Program-made: the position numbers and the translations under genes
The notes under the pieces: generated by a model
Told to the model about the DNA's origin: nothing
Database searches by the model: none
What the model saw: only the letters and a program-made list of their open reading frames with translations
Shown here: positions 1-5,805 of the stretch, piece by piece
How positions within the stretch are numbered: position 1 is the stretch's first letter
Layout: each line of letters begins with the position of its first letter
NCBI GenBank assembly: GCA_964497715.1
Contig: CAZCDH010000004.1
Coordinates: forward strand, 1 to 43,791
Source: JABHIB01 sp964497715
GTDB lineage: Archaea > Nanobdellota > Nanobdellia > SCGC-AAA011-G17 > PNOQ01
DNA: 43,791 nt
Direction of reading: 5' to 3'

Positions 1-92
1 CATTGATTCTATATTTGAAATTTCTCATTTATATAATTTCTTATTTTAATTATAGAAAATTATTTAAATTAAAGTAACTAAGTTTTGTTAAA

Positions 93-797
93 ATGGAAAT
101 TGAATTGAAAAAGAGGCCCGAGAATGCAACTATCATCGAGGGATTTCCTGGATTTGGACTTGTTGGAACAATCACTACTGAATTTTTAATAGATCATCTT
201 AATGCTGAAAGGATTGGATCGATTTGGTTAAGTGAAATGGATCCAGTAGTAGCAATACATGGGAAAGATATTATAGAGCCAATAGGATTATTTTATTCTA
301 AACAGTATAATTTGATTATAGTTCATGCAATTACAGAAGTTAAAGGTATAGAGTGGAAACTCGCCTTAGCTATAGGTAATCTTGCTAAACAAATTAATGC
401 AAAAGAAATAGTTAGTTTGGAAGGAGTAGGATTATTAGGAAAGAATGCTAAAGAAGGTGTGTATTTTTACAGTCCTAAAAATTGGAAAAAGTTCGAAAGT
501 CTTGGAGTCCCACCCTTAGAAGAAGGCATAGTGGTAGGGATAACTGCGGCATTAATCTTGAGAATGAAAGATGCCCCAATCTCGTGTATATTCGCTGAGA
601 CTAAGTCTAAACTACCAGATAGCAGGGCTGCTGCTAATGTTGTGAAAGTATTAGACAAATATCTTGATTTGAAAGTTGATTACAAACCCTTACTTAAACA
701 GGCCGAGGAAGTTGAAGATAAGATAAAGTCACTTTTGAAAAATACTAAGAATGTTAGTGATTTGAAAACAAAAAAAGATACTAGTTATTTAGGTTAA
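93..797 (+). CDS. PAC2-family proteasome assembly chaperone homologue
   Basis: The 234-residue protein opens with a glycine-rich segment (IIEGFPGFGLVGTI, residues 14-27) typical of archaeal PAC2 proteins of the COG2047 type. In eukaryotes the family helps assemble 20S proteasome alpha rings; the archaeal job is less certain. The body is an alpha/beta domain with a second glycine-rich motif (LEGVGLLG, about 109-116) and a conserved LPDSRAAA segment near 171-178, followed by a charged helical tail. A TATA-like ATTTAAAT at 62-69 lies about 26 nt before the ATG, so the transcript is probably leaderless and this start is well supported. The PAN-like ATPase at 19378 gives a possible functional link, although no 20S subunit is in the window. 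Confidence 0.9.
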   Translation: MEIELKKRPENATIIEGFPGFGLVGTITTEFLIDHLNAERIGSIWLSEMDPVVAIHGKDIIEPIGLFYSKQYNLIIVHAITEVKGIEWKLALAIGNLAKQINAKEIVSLEGVGLLGKNAKEGVYFYSPKNWKKFESLGVPPLEEGIVVGITAALILRMKDAPISCIFAETKSKLPDSRAAANVVKVLDKYLDLKVDYKPLLKQAEEVEDKIKSLLKNTKNVSDLKTKKDTSYLG

Positions 798-799
798 AC

Positions 800-823
800 T
801 TTCACTAAATTATTTTGGTGAAA
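800..823 (+). terminator. Hairpin followed by T-rich tract after the PAC2 gene
   Basis: TTTCACTAAA (800-809) and TTTGGTGAAA (814-823) pair as a 10-bp stem with one G-T pair and a 4-nt loop. A strongly T-rich run follows. The position 3 nt after the PAC2 stop codon fits a transcription terminator. Archaeal termination mainly needs the T tract, so the hairpin's role is inferred. Confidence 0.5.
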
Positions 824-1082
824 TTTCTTTTTATTTTTTAATAGTTAGTGAGTTCACTTAATATACTATATGTATCGTACTTTTTCGGTTAAACGCTTAG
901 CTCGCTATTTATCAACAAACAGGTAGATGAGTATGATTTTGGTTAAGATATATCAATATTTAATCTCACAATTAAATAAAACACAACATATTAGAACTTG
1001 TTGAAGTCACACATATTGGATAGTATTGACACTCTAATCTAAATAGGTAATTTTATATATTTTTTCTACCTCACCATATTAT
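824..1082. other. Noncoding spacer with a motif copy and a promoter
   Basis: No supported gene is seen here. The stretch holds one degenerate copy of a dispersed motif (around 879-898, core TTCGGTTAAACGCTT) that recurs at 5294-5313. A TATA-like TTTATATATTTT near 1052-1063 lies about 26 nt before the ATG at 1083 and probably drives that gene without a leader. Confidence 0.4.
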
Positions 1083-1484
1083 ATGAACCCACTTATTGAA
1101 AAAATTTCATTACGTTCAACTATTACATATTTTTTTGGGCTCATTTTGATCTATTCTTTCTTTCTAATTAGGAAAATTGTATCAGATTTATTTTTTATTT
1201 CAATTATACTCTCACTTTTCATCATTTTATTCCTTGTAATAGCAAAAAAGTTCCAAAAAGGCTATGATCTACCAACCAATTTGAAAAAAGGTGAGAGAAT
1301 AAGGTATATTATGCTGTGTCATTCTTGTAATTGGGAATGGATGTCTAATGTATCAGGTATTGATTCTCCTACAAAATGTCCGAACTGTGGAAATAAGTCT
1401 AAATTAGAATTAATTGGTTGGAGAAAAATACAATCTTCTCCAAAACAAACAAATAAAGAACTCACTAAGTTTTTCAAAATATAA
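1083..1484 (+). CDS. Small membrane protein with a cytosolic zinc ribbon
   Basis: This 133-residue protein has two hydrophobic segments at about residues 14-28 and 36-54. After a basic stretch comes a four-cysteine zinc ribbon, CHSC at about 79-82 and CPNC at about 100-103. That layout suggests a membrane-anchored protein with a metal-binding knob for nucleic acid or protein contacts. I do not recognise a named family. The ATG sits about 26 nt after a TATA-like sequence, which supports a leaderless start. It begins the accessory stretch, and its only close neighbour is the oppositely oriented 48-residue gene. Confidence 0.65.
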   Translation: MNPLIEKISLRSTITYFFGLILIYSFFLIRKIVSDLFFISIILSLFIILFLVIAKKFQKGYDLPTNLKKGERIRYIMLCHSCNWEWMSNVSGIDSPTKCPNCGNKSKLELIGWRKIQSSPKQTNKELTKFFKI

Positions 1485-1505
1485 AATTAAAAAAATAAAA
1501 ATGGC

Positions 1506-1652
1506 CTATTTTTTCTTGGCTTTTTTCTTAACTTTCTTCTTTTTCTTTCCGCCTCTAGCCATTTTTGCTTCACAAACATTTCCTTTTCCATCAACATAAT
1601 ACAGGAAACCTGGCTTTCTTTCAATGACGTTTTTTACTATAATTTTTCCCAT
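1506..1652 (-). CDS. 48-residue protein with lysine-rich tail
   Basis: The gene reads MGKIIVKNVIERKPGFLYYV, then a short turn with one cysteine, then a tail almost entirely of lysine (KKKKKVKKKAKKK). The start is fixed by a perfect Shine-Dalgarno GGAGGTG (plus-strand 1657-1663), four bases before the ATG. A TATA box at 1703-1710 gives a predicted transcription start near 1678, hence a short leader. The N-terminal half looks like a small beta hairpin, and the tail could bind RNA, DNA or the ribosome. The function is unknown. I judge it real from the strong SD, the TATA box and the protein-like composition. Confidence 0.75.
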   Translation of the reverse strand: MGKIIVKNVIERKPGFLYYVDGKGNVCEAKMARGGKKKKKVKKKAKKK

Positions 1653-1656
1653 TTTG

Positions 1657-1710
1657 CACCTCCTTTTTTAAGTTTTGTAATGGTTATTTTTAGATTTACT
1701 AGTATATAAA
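1657..1710 (-). promoter_or_regulatory. TATA box and strong SD of the 48-residue gene
   Basis: On the minus strand TTTATATA (1710-1703) is followed by a T/A-rich leader and then AAGGAGGTG just before the ATG at 1652. The same TTTATATACTA box recurs at 3393-3400 and 10559-10566, so it looks like a standard promoter of this genome. Confidence 0.65.
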
Positions 1711-1754
1711 TGTTGTTTTTTCCGTCGAGGATTTAAAGGCGTCGTTATTTTTAG

Positions 1755-1772
1755 GTTTTGCTTAAATCTTTT
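1755..1772 (+). repeat. 18-bp direct repeat, copy 1
   Basis: GTTTTGCTTAAATCTTTT here is identical to 1836-1853, 81 bp away. A near match lies on the other side of the recombinase gene at 2893-2910. Direct repeats at an integrase gene are candidates for attachment or recombinase-binding sites; that role is inferred. Confidence 0.6.
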
Positions 1773-1835
1773 AATTATTTCTTTAAATAAAATTTTTAAT
1801 CAATTCTTATAAGTTTTAATAGCCAAATATTCTAA

Positions 1836-1853
1836 GTTTTGCTTAAATCTTTT
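1836..1853 (+). repeat. 18-bp direct repeat, copy 2, spanning the recombinase stop codon
   Basis: This perfect copy of 1755-1772 contains the recombinase stop codon (1843-1845). Read slightly shifted as TGCTTAAATCTTTTTATC (1840-1857), it matches 2893-2910 at 17 of 18 bases. Confidence 0.6.
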
Positions 1854-2457
1854 TATCGCCATAAAATGTGTTTGAGATCTCATCATACTTTTCTTGTACA
1901 TCTGTAAAGCTAGGTATACCATACATCTGTAATGTTGTTCGAATATCTGAATGACCTGCTAGTTGTTGTACATAGTTTGGTGGAACTCCAATTTTGAGCA
2001 TATGACGGATAAAACTGTGTCTGAGGATGTGTGGATTCATATTCTTTTTTGTAGGGTCAGGATGAGGAATTTGGGCCCTTATCGCAGTATTTTTTACTAT
2101 CGCATTTATCCTACTTTCGTCTATGCCATCATTATCCTTTTTATTGCTCTGTATGAGCTTACCGTTTTGTCTTGAACCTATGTAAAATTTAATTGATTGT
2201 AATGTGTCTTGATCTACTGGAACTGCCCTAGATTTGCCACCTTTTGCCTTTGGAATGAATATTCTCCTCTTAGTAAAATCTACATCCATAACTCTTAAGT
2301 TGCATAATTCGAATCTCCTCATACCTGTTCTTGCTAAAATCTTTAGAACTATCTGATCCCTTAATGATTTTGTTGATTCAATCAACTTGTTCAGTTCATC
2401 CATAGAAAGATAATAGATATTGTAAGTTTTTTTTGGTTTTAGTTTTTTTTGTATCAT
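1843..2457 (-). CDS. Tyrosine recombinase, catalytic domain only (Xer/XerA-like)
   Basis: The 204-residue protein carries the full tyrosine recombinase catalytic set: Arg47 (TGMRRFEL), Lys75 (KGGKSR), His143 and Arg146 (HILRH), His169 (LAGHS) and nucleophile Tyr179 (LQMYG). It should cut and join DNA through a covalent 3'-phosphotyrosine intermediate. Typical archaeal XerA proteins are near 280 residues with an N-terminal core-binding domain, which is absent here: a stop codon lies directly before the ATG. Either this is a natural short form or an upstream piece was lost. A different open frame with a helix-turn-helix-like sequence runs into it from upstream (2396-2578). Perfect and near-perfect 18-bp repeats sit at its 3' end and beyond its 5' side. 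It could be a mobile element integrase or, less likely, the chromosome dimer resolvase. Confidence 0.85.
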   Translation of the reverse strand: MIQKKLKPKKTYNIYYLSMDELNKLIESTKSLRDQIVLKILARTGMRRFELCNLRVMDVDFTKRRIFIPKAKGGKSRAVPVDQDTLQSIKFYIGSRQNGKLIQSNKKDNDGIDESRINAIVKNTAIRAQIPHPDPTKKNMNPHILRHSFIRHMLKIGVPPNYVQQLAGHSDIRTTLQMYGIPSFTDVQEKYDEISNTFYGDKKI

Positions 2458-2578
2458 TTACTGCCTCTTTTTTTCTTTCCAAGATTCCTAAAAAACGCAA
2501 TAATTCTTTATAAACGTTGTGATTGTGGCCTATTTCCGCCACAGAATTGGTAGAAGTATGGTGTTTTACGTATAAATC
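2396..2578 (-). pseudogene. Possible helix-turn-helix fragment overlapping the recombinase start
   Basis: A 60-codon open frame without an ATG reads protein-like in its first half, with VAEIGHNHNVYKELLRFLG followed by ILERKKE. That resembles the recognition part of a winged-helix protein. It overlaps the first 20 codons of the recombinase in another frame and stops there. It has a GTG at codon 13 (2540-2542) but no SD. Two eight-base A runs lie in the overlap. This may be a broken gene remnant or chance. Confidence 0.3.
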
Positions 2579-2892
2579 CTATTTTTTTGTAAATTTTGAT
2601 CATATTAGATTTTATTGATATTTATTTTTGGAGATGAAAAAAATCTTATGTGTAAATTTATAATTTAAAAAATCTAATCGGATAATTTGAATAATATTTA
2701 TAAAAAAAATAGTTATGATAAAACTTCGGCAGCACTGTACAACAAGTTTATAGTTAAAATCTTTGAGCATTAGAAAATTTAAATGATGTTTTGAAACTAA
2801 AGTAATGTTTTGTAGGTTTTCTGAAGTAATAGTCCTATGCAAATATTTAATAAAAATAATAAAAATAAATTGTTTGGAATATTTTTAATCAA

Positions 2893-2910
2893 TGCTTAAA
2901 TGTTTTTATC
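2893..2910 (+). repeat. Near-copy of the recombinase-linked repeat
   Basis: TGCTTAAATGTTTTTATC differs at one base from TGCTTAAATCTTTTTATC at 1840-1857. The two copies lie on either side of the tyrosine recombinase gene, in the same orientation, about 1.05 kb apart. Confidence 0.5.
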
Positions 2911-2968
2911 TTTTGATTATTACTGACTTTTTACAAAGATTATACTACTCCAAGCCATCAAACAATGA

Positions 2969-2984
2969 ACTTGTCCGATTATGT
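2969..2984 (+). repeat. Dispersed motif ACTTGTYCGATTATGT, copy
   Basis: ACTTGTCCGATTATGT matches 15 of 16 bases of the sequence at 11002-11017 in the orc1/cdc6 promoter. Weaker relatives are at 5294 and 879. All four copies are outside genes. Function is unknown; an operator or initiator-binding site is possible. Confidence 0.4.
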
Positions 2985-2992
2985 CCTTAAGT

Positions 2993-3139
2993 TTATGCTA
3001 GTGGAGGTAAATTAAGAAATAATCTCAAAATAGAATATATTGCATAGACCATTATCTGCCAAAGGATGATCACCATGACTACATTCCAGAAATTTTTCTT
3101 TACCCATTTCCATTCAAGCACTCTTTTTTTTATTGCCAT
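2993..3139 (-). CDS. 48-residue single-pass membrane protein
   Basis: This short gene encodes a basic, tryptophan-rich N-terminus (MAIKKRVLEWKWVKKNFW) and then one hydrophobic helix (about residues 19-37). Its ATG lies 10 nt inside the end of the upstream membrane protein gene (3130-3348), so the two are very likely translated together. No family is recognised. The overlap and clear amphipathic/hydrophobic pattern support it, although it is too short to be certain. Confidence 0.55.
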   Translation of the reverse strand: MAIKKRVLEWKWVKKNFWNVVMVIILWQIMVYAIYSILRLFLNLPPLA

Positions 3140-3348
3140 TTTTTATATTGATATATATGTCCTGCTAATATTGGAATTAGACCTATAGGAACCCATTGAA
3201 GTTTATGGAACCATAATGAGTAAATGAAGATTATTAAACCCATAACATGCAGTACCATATTCACTGGATGCCTTATACAAAAAACATTGTATTTCATCTC
3301 ATCCTCTCTTTCTAATTTTTTTACTAATTTTTTCTTCTTTGTTGACAT
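3130..3348 (-). CDS. Small two-helix membrane protein
   Basis: The protein has 72 residues when started at the ATG at 3348. That ATG is chosen because a SD-like GAGGTGG lies just upstream; a longer reading would translate the SD itself. A lysine-rich N-terminus is followed by CIRHPVNMVLHVMG and two hydrophobic helices. The HPVN...H pattern slightly recalls DUF962/Mpo1-like proteins, but the match is weak. A TATA box at 3393-3400 precedes it, giving a short leader. It heads a two-gene unit with the 48-residue membrane protein at 2993. Confidence 0.65.
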   Translation of the reverse strand: MSTKKKKLVKKLEREDEMKYNVFCIRHPVNMVLHVMGLIIFIYSLWFHKLQWVPIGLIPILAGHIYQYKKWQ

Positions 3349-3392
3349 TTTACCACCTCTCAAGTTTATAGAGTTGAATTTGGATTTATTAG

Positions 3393-3400
3393 TATATAAA
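3393..3400 (-). promoter_or_regulatory. TATA box for the 3348 gene
   Basis: The minus strand reads TTTATATACTA here, the same box as upstream of the 48-residue gene at 1652. The expected transcription start is near 3370, leaving room for the SD. Confidence 0.55.
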
Positions 3401-3546
3401 ATTTCCTATGTAATTCTTTTTCAAATTTTGATCTATTTTCATCTTAAAGTTTAATATCATTCAATTTATCAACATTCAAGTTTTGAACATTTGAAAATAG
3501 AAATATAAACAAAAGATTTAATAAGGCATGTACCCATTAATTTTTT

Positions 3547-4101
3547 ATGAGTTTATTTAATTTTTTTAAAAAAAGGGAGATGGCTGAAGAACAGTTTTCT
3601 GAGATTCATACAATTCTAGATAGTTCTTTTTCGAGAGTTAAAACTGATATGGAAAAAGTTGGAAAATGGATTGAACATCTTGATGATCATAAAGACCACC
3701 ATAATAAAAGATTGAATGAACTTGACCACAGATTAAAAATACTTGAAAGTAAATTGATTGAACAGAATCACACATCTGTCGAAGATAATCATTCAAAACT
3801 TGAACGCGTTCAATCGTTCAATCGTTCAGTTCAACCAATCATGAACGTTCAAAAGATAGATGAATTAACTCCTGCACAAAAACAAGTAGTAGGATTACTA
3901 GTTTATTCTGAAGAACCATTAAGTTATAATGATATTTCTAATAAATTAAAGATAAATATAGTTACAGTTAGAAGGCATATTAATGATATAAAAAGAGCTG
4001 GATTTGAGATCAAAGAAAGAGTTAGTGTAAAGAGTAGAAGAAAGGTATTTTTTGTGAAAGATAGCGTAAGAAATAGTATTTTGAAGACTAGTGAGAGTTA
4101 A
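3547..4101 (+). CDS. Coiled-coil protein with C-terminal winged helix
   Basis: The 184-residue protein has a basic N-terminus, a long heptad-rich helical region (about residues 13-78), a low-complexity linker (about 80-105), and a C-terminal winged helix-turn-helix (about 110-180) with recognition helix near INIVTVRRHINDIKRAG. It probably binds DNA as a coiled-coil dimer. The linker is encoded by tandem octamers and two perfect palindromes (3801-3851). The gene at 4173-4784 on the other strand has the same architecture, also with repeats in its linker. A TATA-like ATATAAAC lies near 3503. Candidate roles are a self-regulating repressor or a replication initiator of a small element. No specific family is recognised. 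Confidence 0.75.
   Translation: MSLFNFFKKREMAEEQFSEIHTILDSSFSRVKTDMEKVGKWIEHLDDHKDHHNKRLNELDHRLKILESKLIEQNHTSVEDNHSKLERVQSFNRSVQPIMNVQKIDELTPAQKQVVGLLVYSEEPLSYNDISNKLKINIVTVRRHINDIKRAGFEIKERVSVKSRRKVFFVKDSVRNSILKTSES
3801..3851 (+). repeat. Tandem octamers and palindromes inside the wHTH gene linker
   Basis: TGAACGCGTTCA (3801-3812) is a perfect 12-bp palindrome that runs into three tandem octamers, CGTTCAAT, CGTTCAAT and CGTTCAGT (3807-3830). A second perfect palindrome, TGAACGTTCA, is at 3842-3851. The shared half-site is TGAAC/GTTCA. The cluster sits exactly between the coiled-coil and winged-helix coding parts, suggesting binding sites for the protein itself. Confidence 0.65.
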
Positions 4102-4172
4102 TTCTTAGAGAATATAGGAAATATTGGCCAAATTGCAAGAATAAGGTAAGGATTTATCATGAAAGTGAGAGA

Positions 4173-4784
4173 TTAATCTCGAGAAATAAGCCGTTTTTGG
4201 TTAGGATCGTTGTGATAAAAGAGAGTAGTGAGAGTTTCTTTTGCATCTAGCTTCCTAAACTCAGATTCTATGTGTAAAGTAATAGTCCGGTTGTTAATTT
4301 TCCTCTTAATTAAAGGTAATCCCTTACGGATTATTGCACTTACATAACCCCTAATACACCCAGAAGTGAGCCCAATTTTGGAAGATAAATCATAATAGGT
4401 TATTCCCCTTTCAAAGTCTTCTTCAAGCTGATATACTGTCAAAAACACTAAAAACTCCTTATTTGTTAGTGTTACGAACCTAGATTCTATATCTTTTCTC
4501 AAAGATTGAATATTTAGCGATTGATTGCTTAGCGAATGATTAATTGTTGATTGATTGCTTAGTGATTGATTGATTGATTGGACCCCCTTATTTCCAGTGG
4601 AATTTGTATCAATTTTGGCAATATTGGCCTCAGAACCTCTAATTTCTTCAGTTTTAGGACCTTTTTCATTAATTATAGTAAGAATTTGATCTAATTTCGA
4701 TTCTATGGACAAAATCCTAGTAGAAAGTAAGGATATATCTCCTTTAACCTTTGAAAATGACTTTTTTATATTTTTTTCAAACAT
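4173..4784 (-). CDS. Coiled-coil/winged-helix protein with repeat-bearing linker
   Basis: I start this at the ATG at 4784 (203 residues) because a TTTATAAA box lies 26 nt upstream, as expected for a leaderless gene; an in-frame ATG at 4832 would place that box inside the gene. Layout: basic N-terminus, coiled coil (about residues 8-42), linker rich in Ser, Asn and Gln (about 50-92), then a winged helix (about 100-165) of the form KEFLVFLTVYQLEEDF. The linker codons contain an ORB-like sequence and iterated GCTTAGYGAWTGATT units. The overall plan matches the 3547 gene, so the two are likely diverged paralogues. An origin-binding or self-regulatory role is inferred from the embedded sites. Confidence 0.75.
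   Translation of the reverse strand: MFEKNIKKSFSKVKGDISLLSTRILSIESKLDQILTIINEKGPKTEEIRGSEANIAKIDTNSTGNKGVQSINQSLSNQSTINHSLSNQSLNIQSLRKDIESRFVTLTNKEFLVFLTVYQLEEDFERGITYYDLSSKIGLTSGCIRGYVSAIIRKGLPLIKRKINNRTITLHIESEFRKLDAKETLTTLFYHNDPNQKRLISRD
4513..4580 (+). repeat. Iterons inside the wHTH gene linker
   Basis: GCTTAGCGAATGATT (4527-4541) and GCTTAGTGATTGATT (4557-4571) are spaced by exactly 30 bp. A partial copy TTTAGCGATTGATT precedes them at 4513-4526, and TGATTGATTGATTG runs on to 4580. Further copies lie outside the gene at 4840, 4944 and 4966. The consensus is GCTTARYGANTGATT. Confidence 0.7.
4582..4602 (-). promoter_or_regulatory. ORB-like Orc1/Cdc6 binding sequence inside a gene
   Basis: The minus strand reads TTCCACTGGAAATAAGGGGG followed by T. 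This has the two hallmarks of archaeal origin recognition boxes: the TTCCANTGGAA dyad and a downstream G run. It shares 16 of its first 18 bases with the element at 10946-10963 near orc1/cdc6. It lies directly beside the iterons in the linker-coding part of the winged-helix gene. No binding data are available; identification is by motif. Confidence 0.6.
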
Positions 4785-4806
4785 AATTTGAGGAGATTGA
4801 CTAATA

Positions 4807-4814
4807 TTTATAAA
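4807..4814 (-). promoter_or_regulatory. TATA box deciding the start of the 4784 gene
   Basis: TTTATAAA is centred 26 nt upstream of the ATG at 4784, the same spacing seen for the PAN-like and Hef genes. It argues that the ATG at 4784, not the one at 4832, begins the protein. Confidence 0.55.
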
Positions 4815-4839
4815 ACTGTATGCTATTCTCATAGTGAGT

Positions 4840-4980
4840 GCTTAGTGAATGAATGATTGATGAAAAAGATGGATAAATAGCGAGATTTAGCGTATAATGT
4901 GAGGTTTTGAGGCATAATGTGTAGAAATAAAGATATTAACAGTGCTTAATGATTGAATAATGAGTGCTTAACGAGTGATT
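4840..4980 (+). repeat. Iteron cluster upstream of the wHTH gene
   Basis: Three more copies of the iteron occur here: GCTTAGTGAATGAATGATT (4840-4858), GCTTAATGATTGA (4944-4956) and GCTTAACGAGTGATT (4966-4980). Between them TTTAGCG recurs (4886-4892) and ATAATGTG occurs twice (4894 and 4914). The cluster separates the 4784 gene from the small winged-helix gene upstream. Confidence 0.6.
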
Positions 4981-4988
4981 AAATTGAA

Positions 4989-5267
4989 TTAATTGTTATC
5001 TGACAACCTAGTATATTCTTTATATACATTCGGATGAAGAAGCCATCTTTTTCTTGCTAAATAAGTTTTACCGTCGGAGTTTTTAGTTATTTTCTTAACA
5101 AATCCATCAGCATTTAGATCATTTAATAGATATAGAATAAACTCCTCATCCCTTACTAATTCACTTGCTATGGATGAGGTAAATAAAGGTCTTAAATTGT
5201 TTTCATACAGGACTAATAAGATCTGTTCTTTTATTTTTTGTTTGTTTTTATCACTGATTATAGGCAT
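4989..5267 (-). CDS. Small winged-helix protein
   Basis: The 92-residue protein is mostly one winged-helix domain: helix KEQILLVLYENN, a second helix around SSIASELVRDEEF, recognition helix ILYLLNDLNADG, then a beta wing VKKITKNSDGKTYLA. It probably binds DNA as a transcription regulator. It is transcribed toward the iteron cluster and the 4784 gene. A TATA-like GTATATAC at 5285-5292 lies about 22 nt upstream of the ATG, so the transcript should be leaderless. No specific family is recognised. Confidence 0.75.
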   Translation of the reverse strand: MPIISDKNKQKIKEQILLVLYENNLRPLFTSSIASELVRDEEFILYLLNDLNADGFVKKITKNSDGKTYLARKRWLLHPNVYKEYTRLSDNN

Positions 5268-5283
5268 ATTCTCTATTATCCTG

Positions 5284-5313
5284 CGTATATACGACTTGTT
5301 CGGTTAAGCGTTT
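5284..5313. promoter_or_regulatory. Promoter palindrome and dispersed motif
   Basis: CGTATATACG (5284-5293) is a perfect 10-bp palindrome that includes the likely TATA box of the 5267 gene. Next to it ACTTGTTCGGTTAAGC (5294-5309) belongs to the dispersed motif family. Over 25 bases this segment matches the region ending at 898 at 19 positions. The placement next to TATA suggests a regulator site. Confidence 0.45.
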
Positions 5314-5315
5314 TC

Positions 5316-5495
5316 CTATTTACTGATTAAACTGAATAATACTTTCCCGATACCTGCAATGAAAAACATTATTGCAAATACTTGTGCAAGTGTTAAAACC
5401 CCATACCATAACAAATAAGCAAATAGTATAGATATCACTCCTCCGAGAAATATTAAAAATTTTGTATAACCTTGGTTGACTTTCTTTTTTGGCAA
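5316..5495 (-). CDS. Small two-helix membrane protein
   Basis: I choose the TTG at 5495 (59 residues), because the SD AAGGAGGTG at about 5503-5511 is then spaced by six bases. The GTG at 5504 overlaps the SD and is a poor candidate. A basic N-terminus (PKKKVNQGYTK) is followed by two hydrophobic helices (about residues 14-30 and 34-55). No family is recognised. Another open frame over the same bases lacks protein-like composition. Confidence 0.6.
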   Translation of the reverse strand: MPKKKVNQGYTKFLIFLGGVISILFAYLLWYGVLTLAQVFAIMFFIAGIGKVLFSLISK

Positions 5496-5504
5496 ATTCC
5501 ACAC

Positions 5505-5697
5505 CTCCTTCTTATATTTTGGATTGGTTATTTAAATATTTTTGTTTTTTAATTTGATATATTTGTAATTTTTTATCTGACATATTAGGACGAATTCGAT
5601 TGTTAACTTTCGTGTGGTATCGGGTTATAAAATATATGTACCAAACAATATAATGGAACTAAAAAATATATATAAATGAATTAATCAGAATAGTATT
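5505..5697. other. AT-rich spacer with two promoters
   Basis: No further gene is seen. ATTTAAATATTT around 5530-5541 is a likely promoter for the leftward 5495 gene. TATATATAAA at 5667-5676 lies 26 nt before the ATG at 5698 on the plus strand. Confidence 0.45.
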
Positions 5698-5805
5698 ATG
5701 AATAAAGAAATTAAGATTGTTGAGATCATGAGAAGCGAGAGATGTGATTGGGAAGAAGCAACAAAAAGAGAAAAAGAAAGAAAAAATTTAAAAGATTTTT
5801 TTTAA
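5698..5805 (+). CDS. 35-residue charged protein
   Basis: The gene encodes MNKEIKIVEIMRSERCDWEE, then a Lys/Glu-rich helix and the ending LKDFF. A TATA box 26 nt upstream supports a leaderless start. Its stop codon ends at 5805, directly against the stop of the convergent gene at 5806. The RCDWEE segment with its single Cys and Trp looks specific, not random. I do not recognise a function; a helical binding peptide is possible. Confidence 0.6.
   Translation: MNKEIKIVEIMRSERCDWEEATKREKERKNLKDFF

Larger units (their letters stand above)
2579..2992. other. AT-rich noncoding stretch
   Basis: I see no supported gene. An open frame on the minus strand at 2612-2842 has biased low-complexity composition and no promoter or SD. 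The stretch holds the third copy of the recombinase-linked repeat (2893-2910) and a good copy of a dispersed 16-nt motif (2969-2984). Confidence 0.4.

Noticed and set aside
1414..1599. 61-codon rightward frame
   Set aside because: It overlaps the zinc-ribbon gene in another frame and is antisense to the SD-led 48-residue gene; its Phe-rich tail is the shadow of the polylysine tail.
2524..2543. Hairpin TGTGGC-N8-GCCACA upstream of the recombinase, considered as a dif site
   Set aside because: A dif site has 11-bp arms with a 6-bp centre; this has six-base arms, and it lies in a protein-like open frame. Too weak to call.
2612..2842. 76-codon open frame on the minus strand
   Set aside because: Low-complexity AT-rich composition, no SD, no well-placed TATA box, and it carries no recognisable pattern.
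4502..4580. Tandem GATT repeats as a CRISPR array
   Set aside because: Units are short, degenerate and have no unique spacers; no cas genes are near.
884..5313. TTCGGTTAARCGYTT copies as att sites bounding the whole accessory stretch
   Set aside because: Only 19 of 25 bases match, and related motifs occur elsewhere (2969, 11002), so a dispersed regulatory motif explains it better.
5320..5502. Alternative 60-codon frame over the small membrane protein
   Set aside because: The other frame has two clear hydrophobic helices and a better SD-start spacing; this one looks like its shadow.
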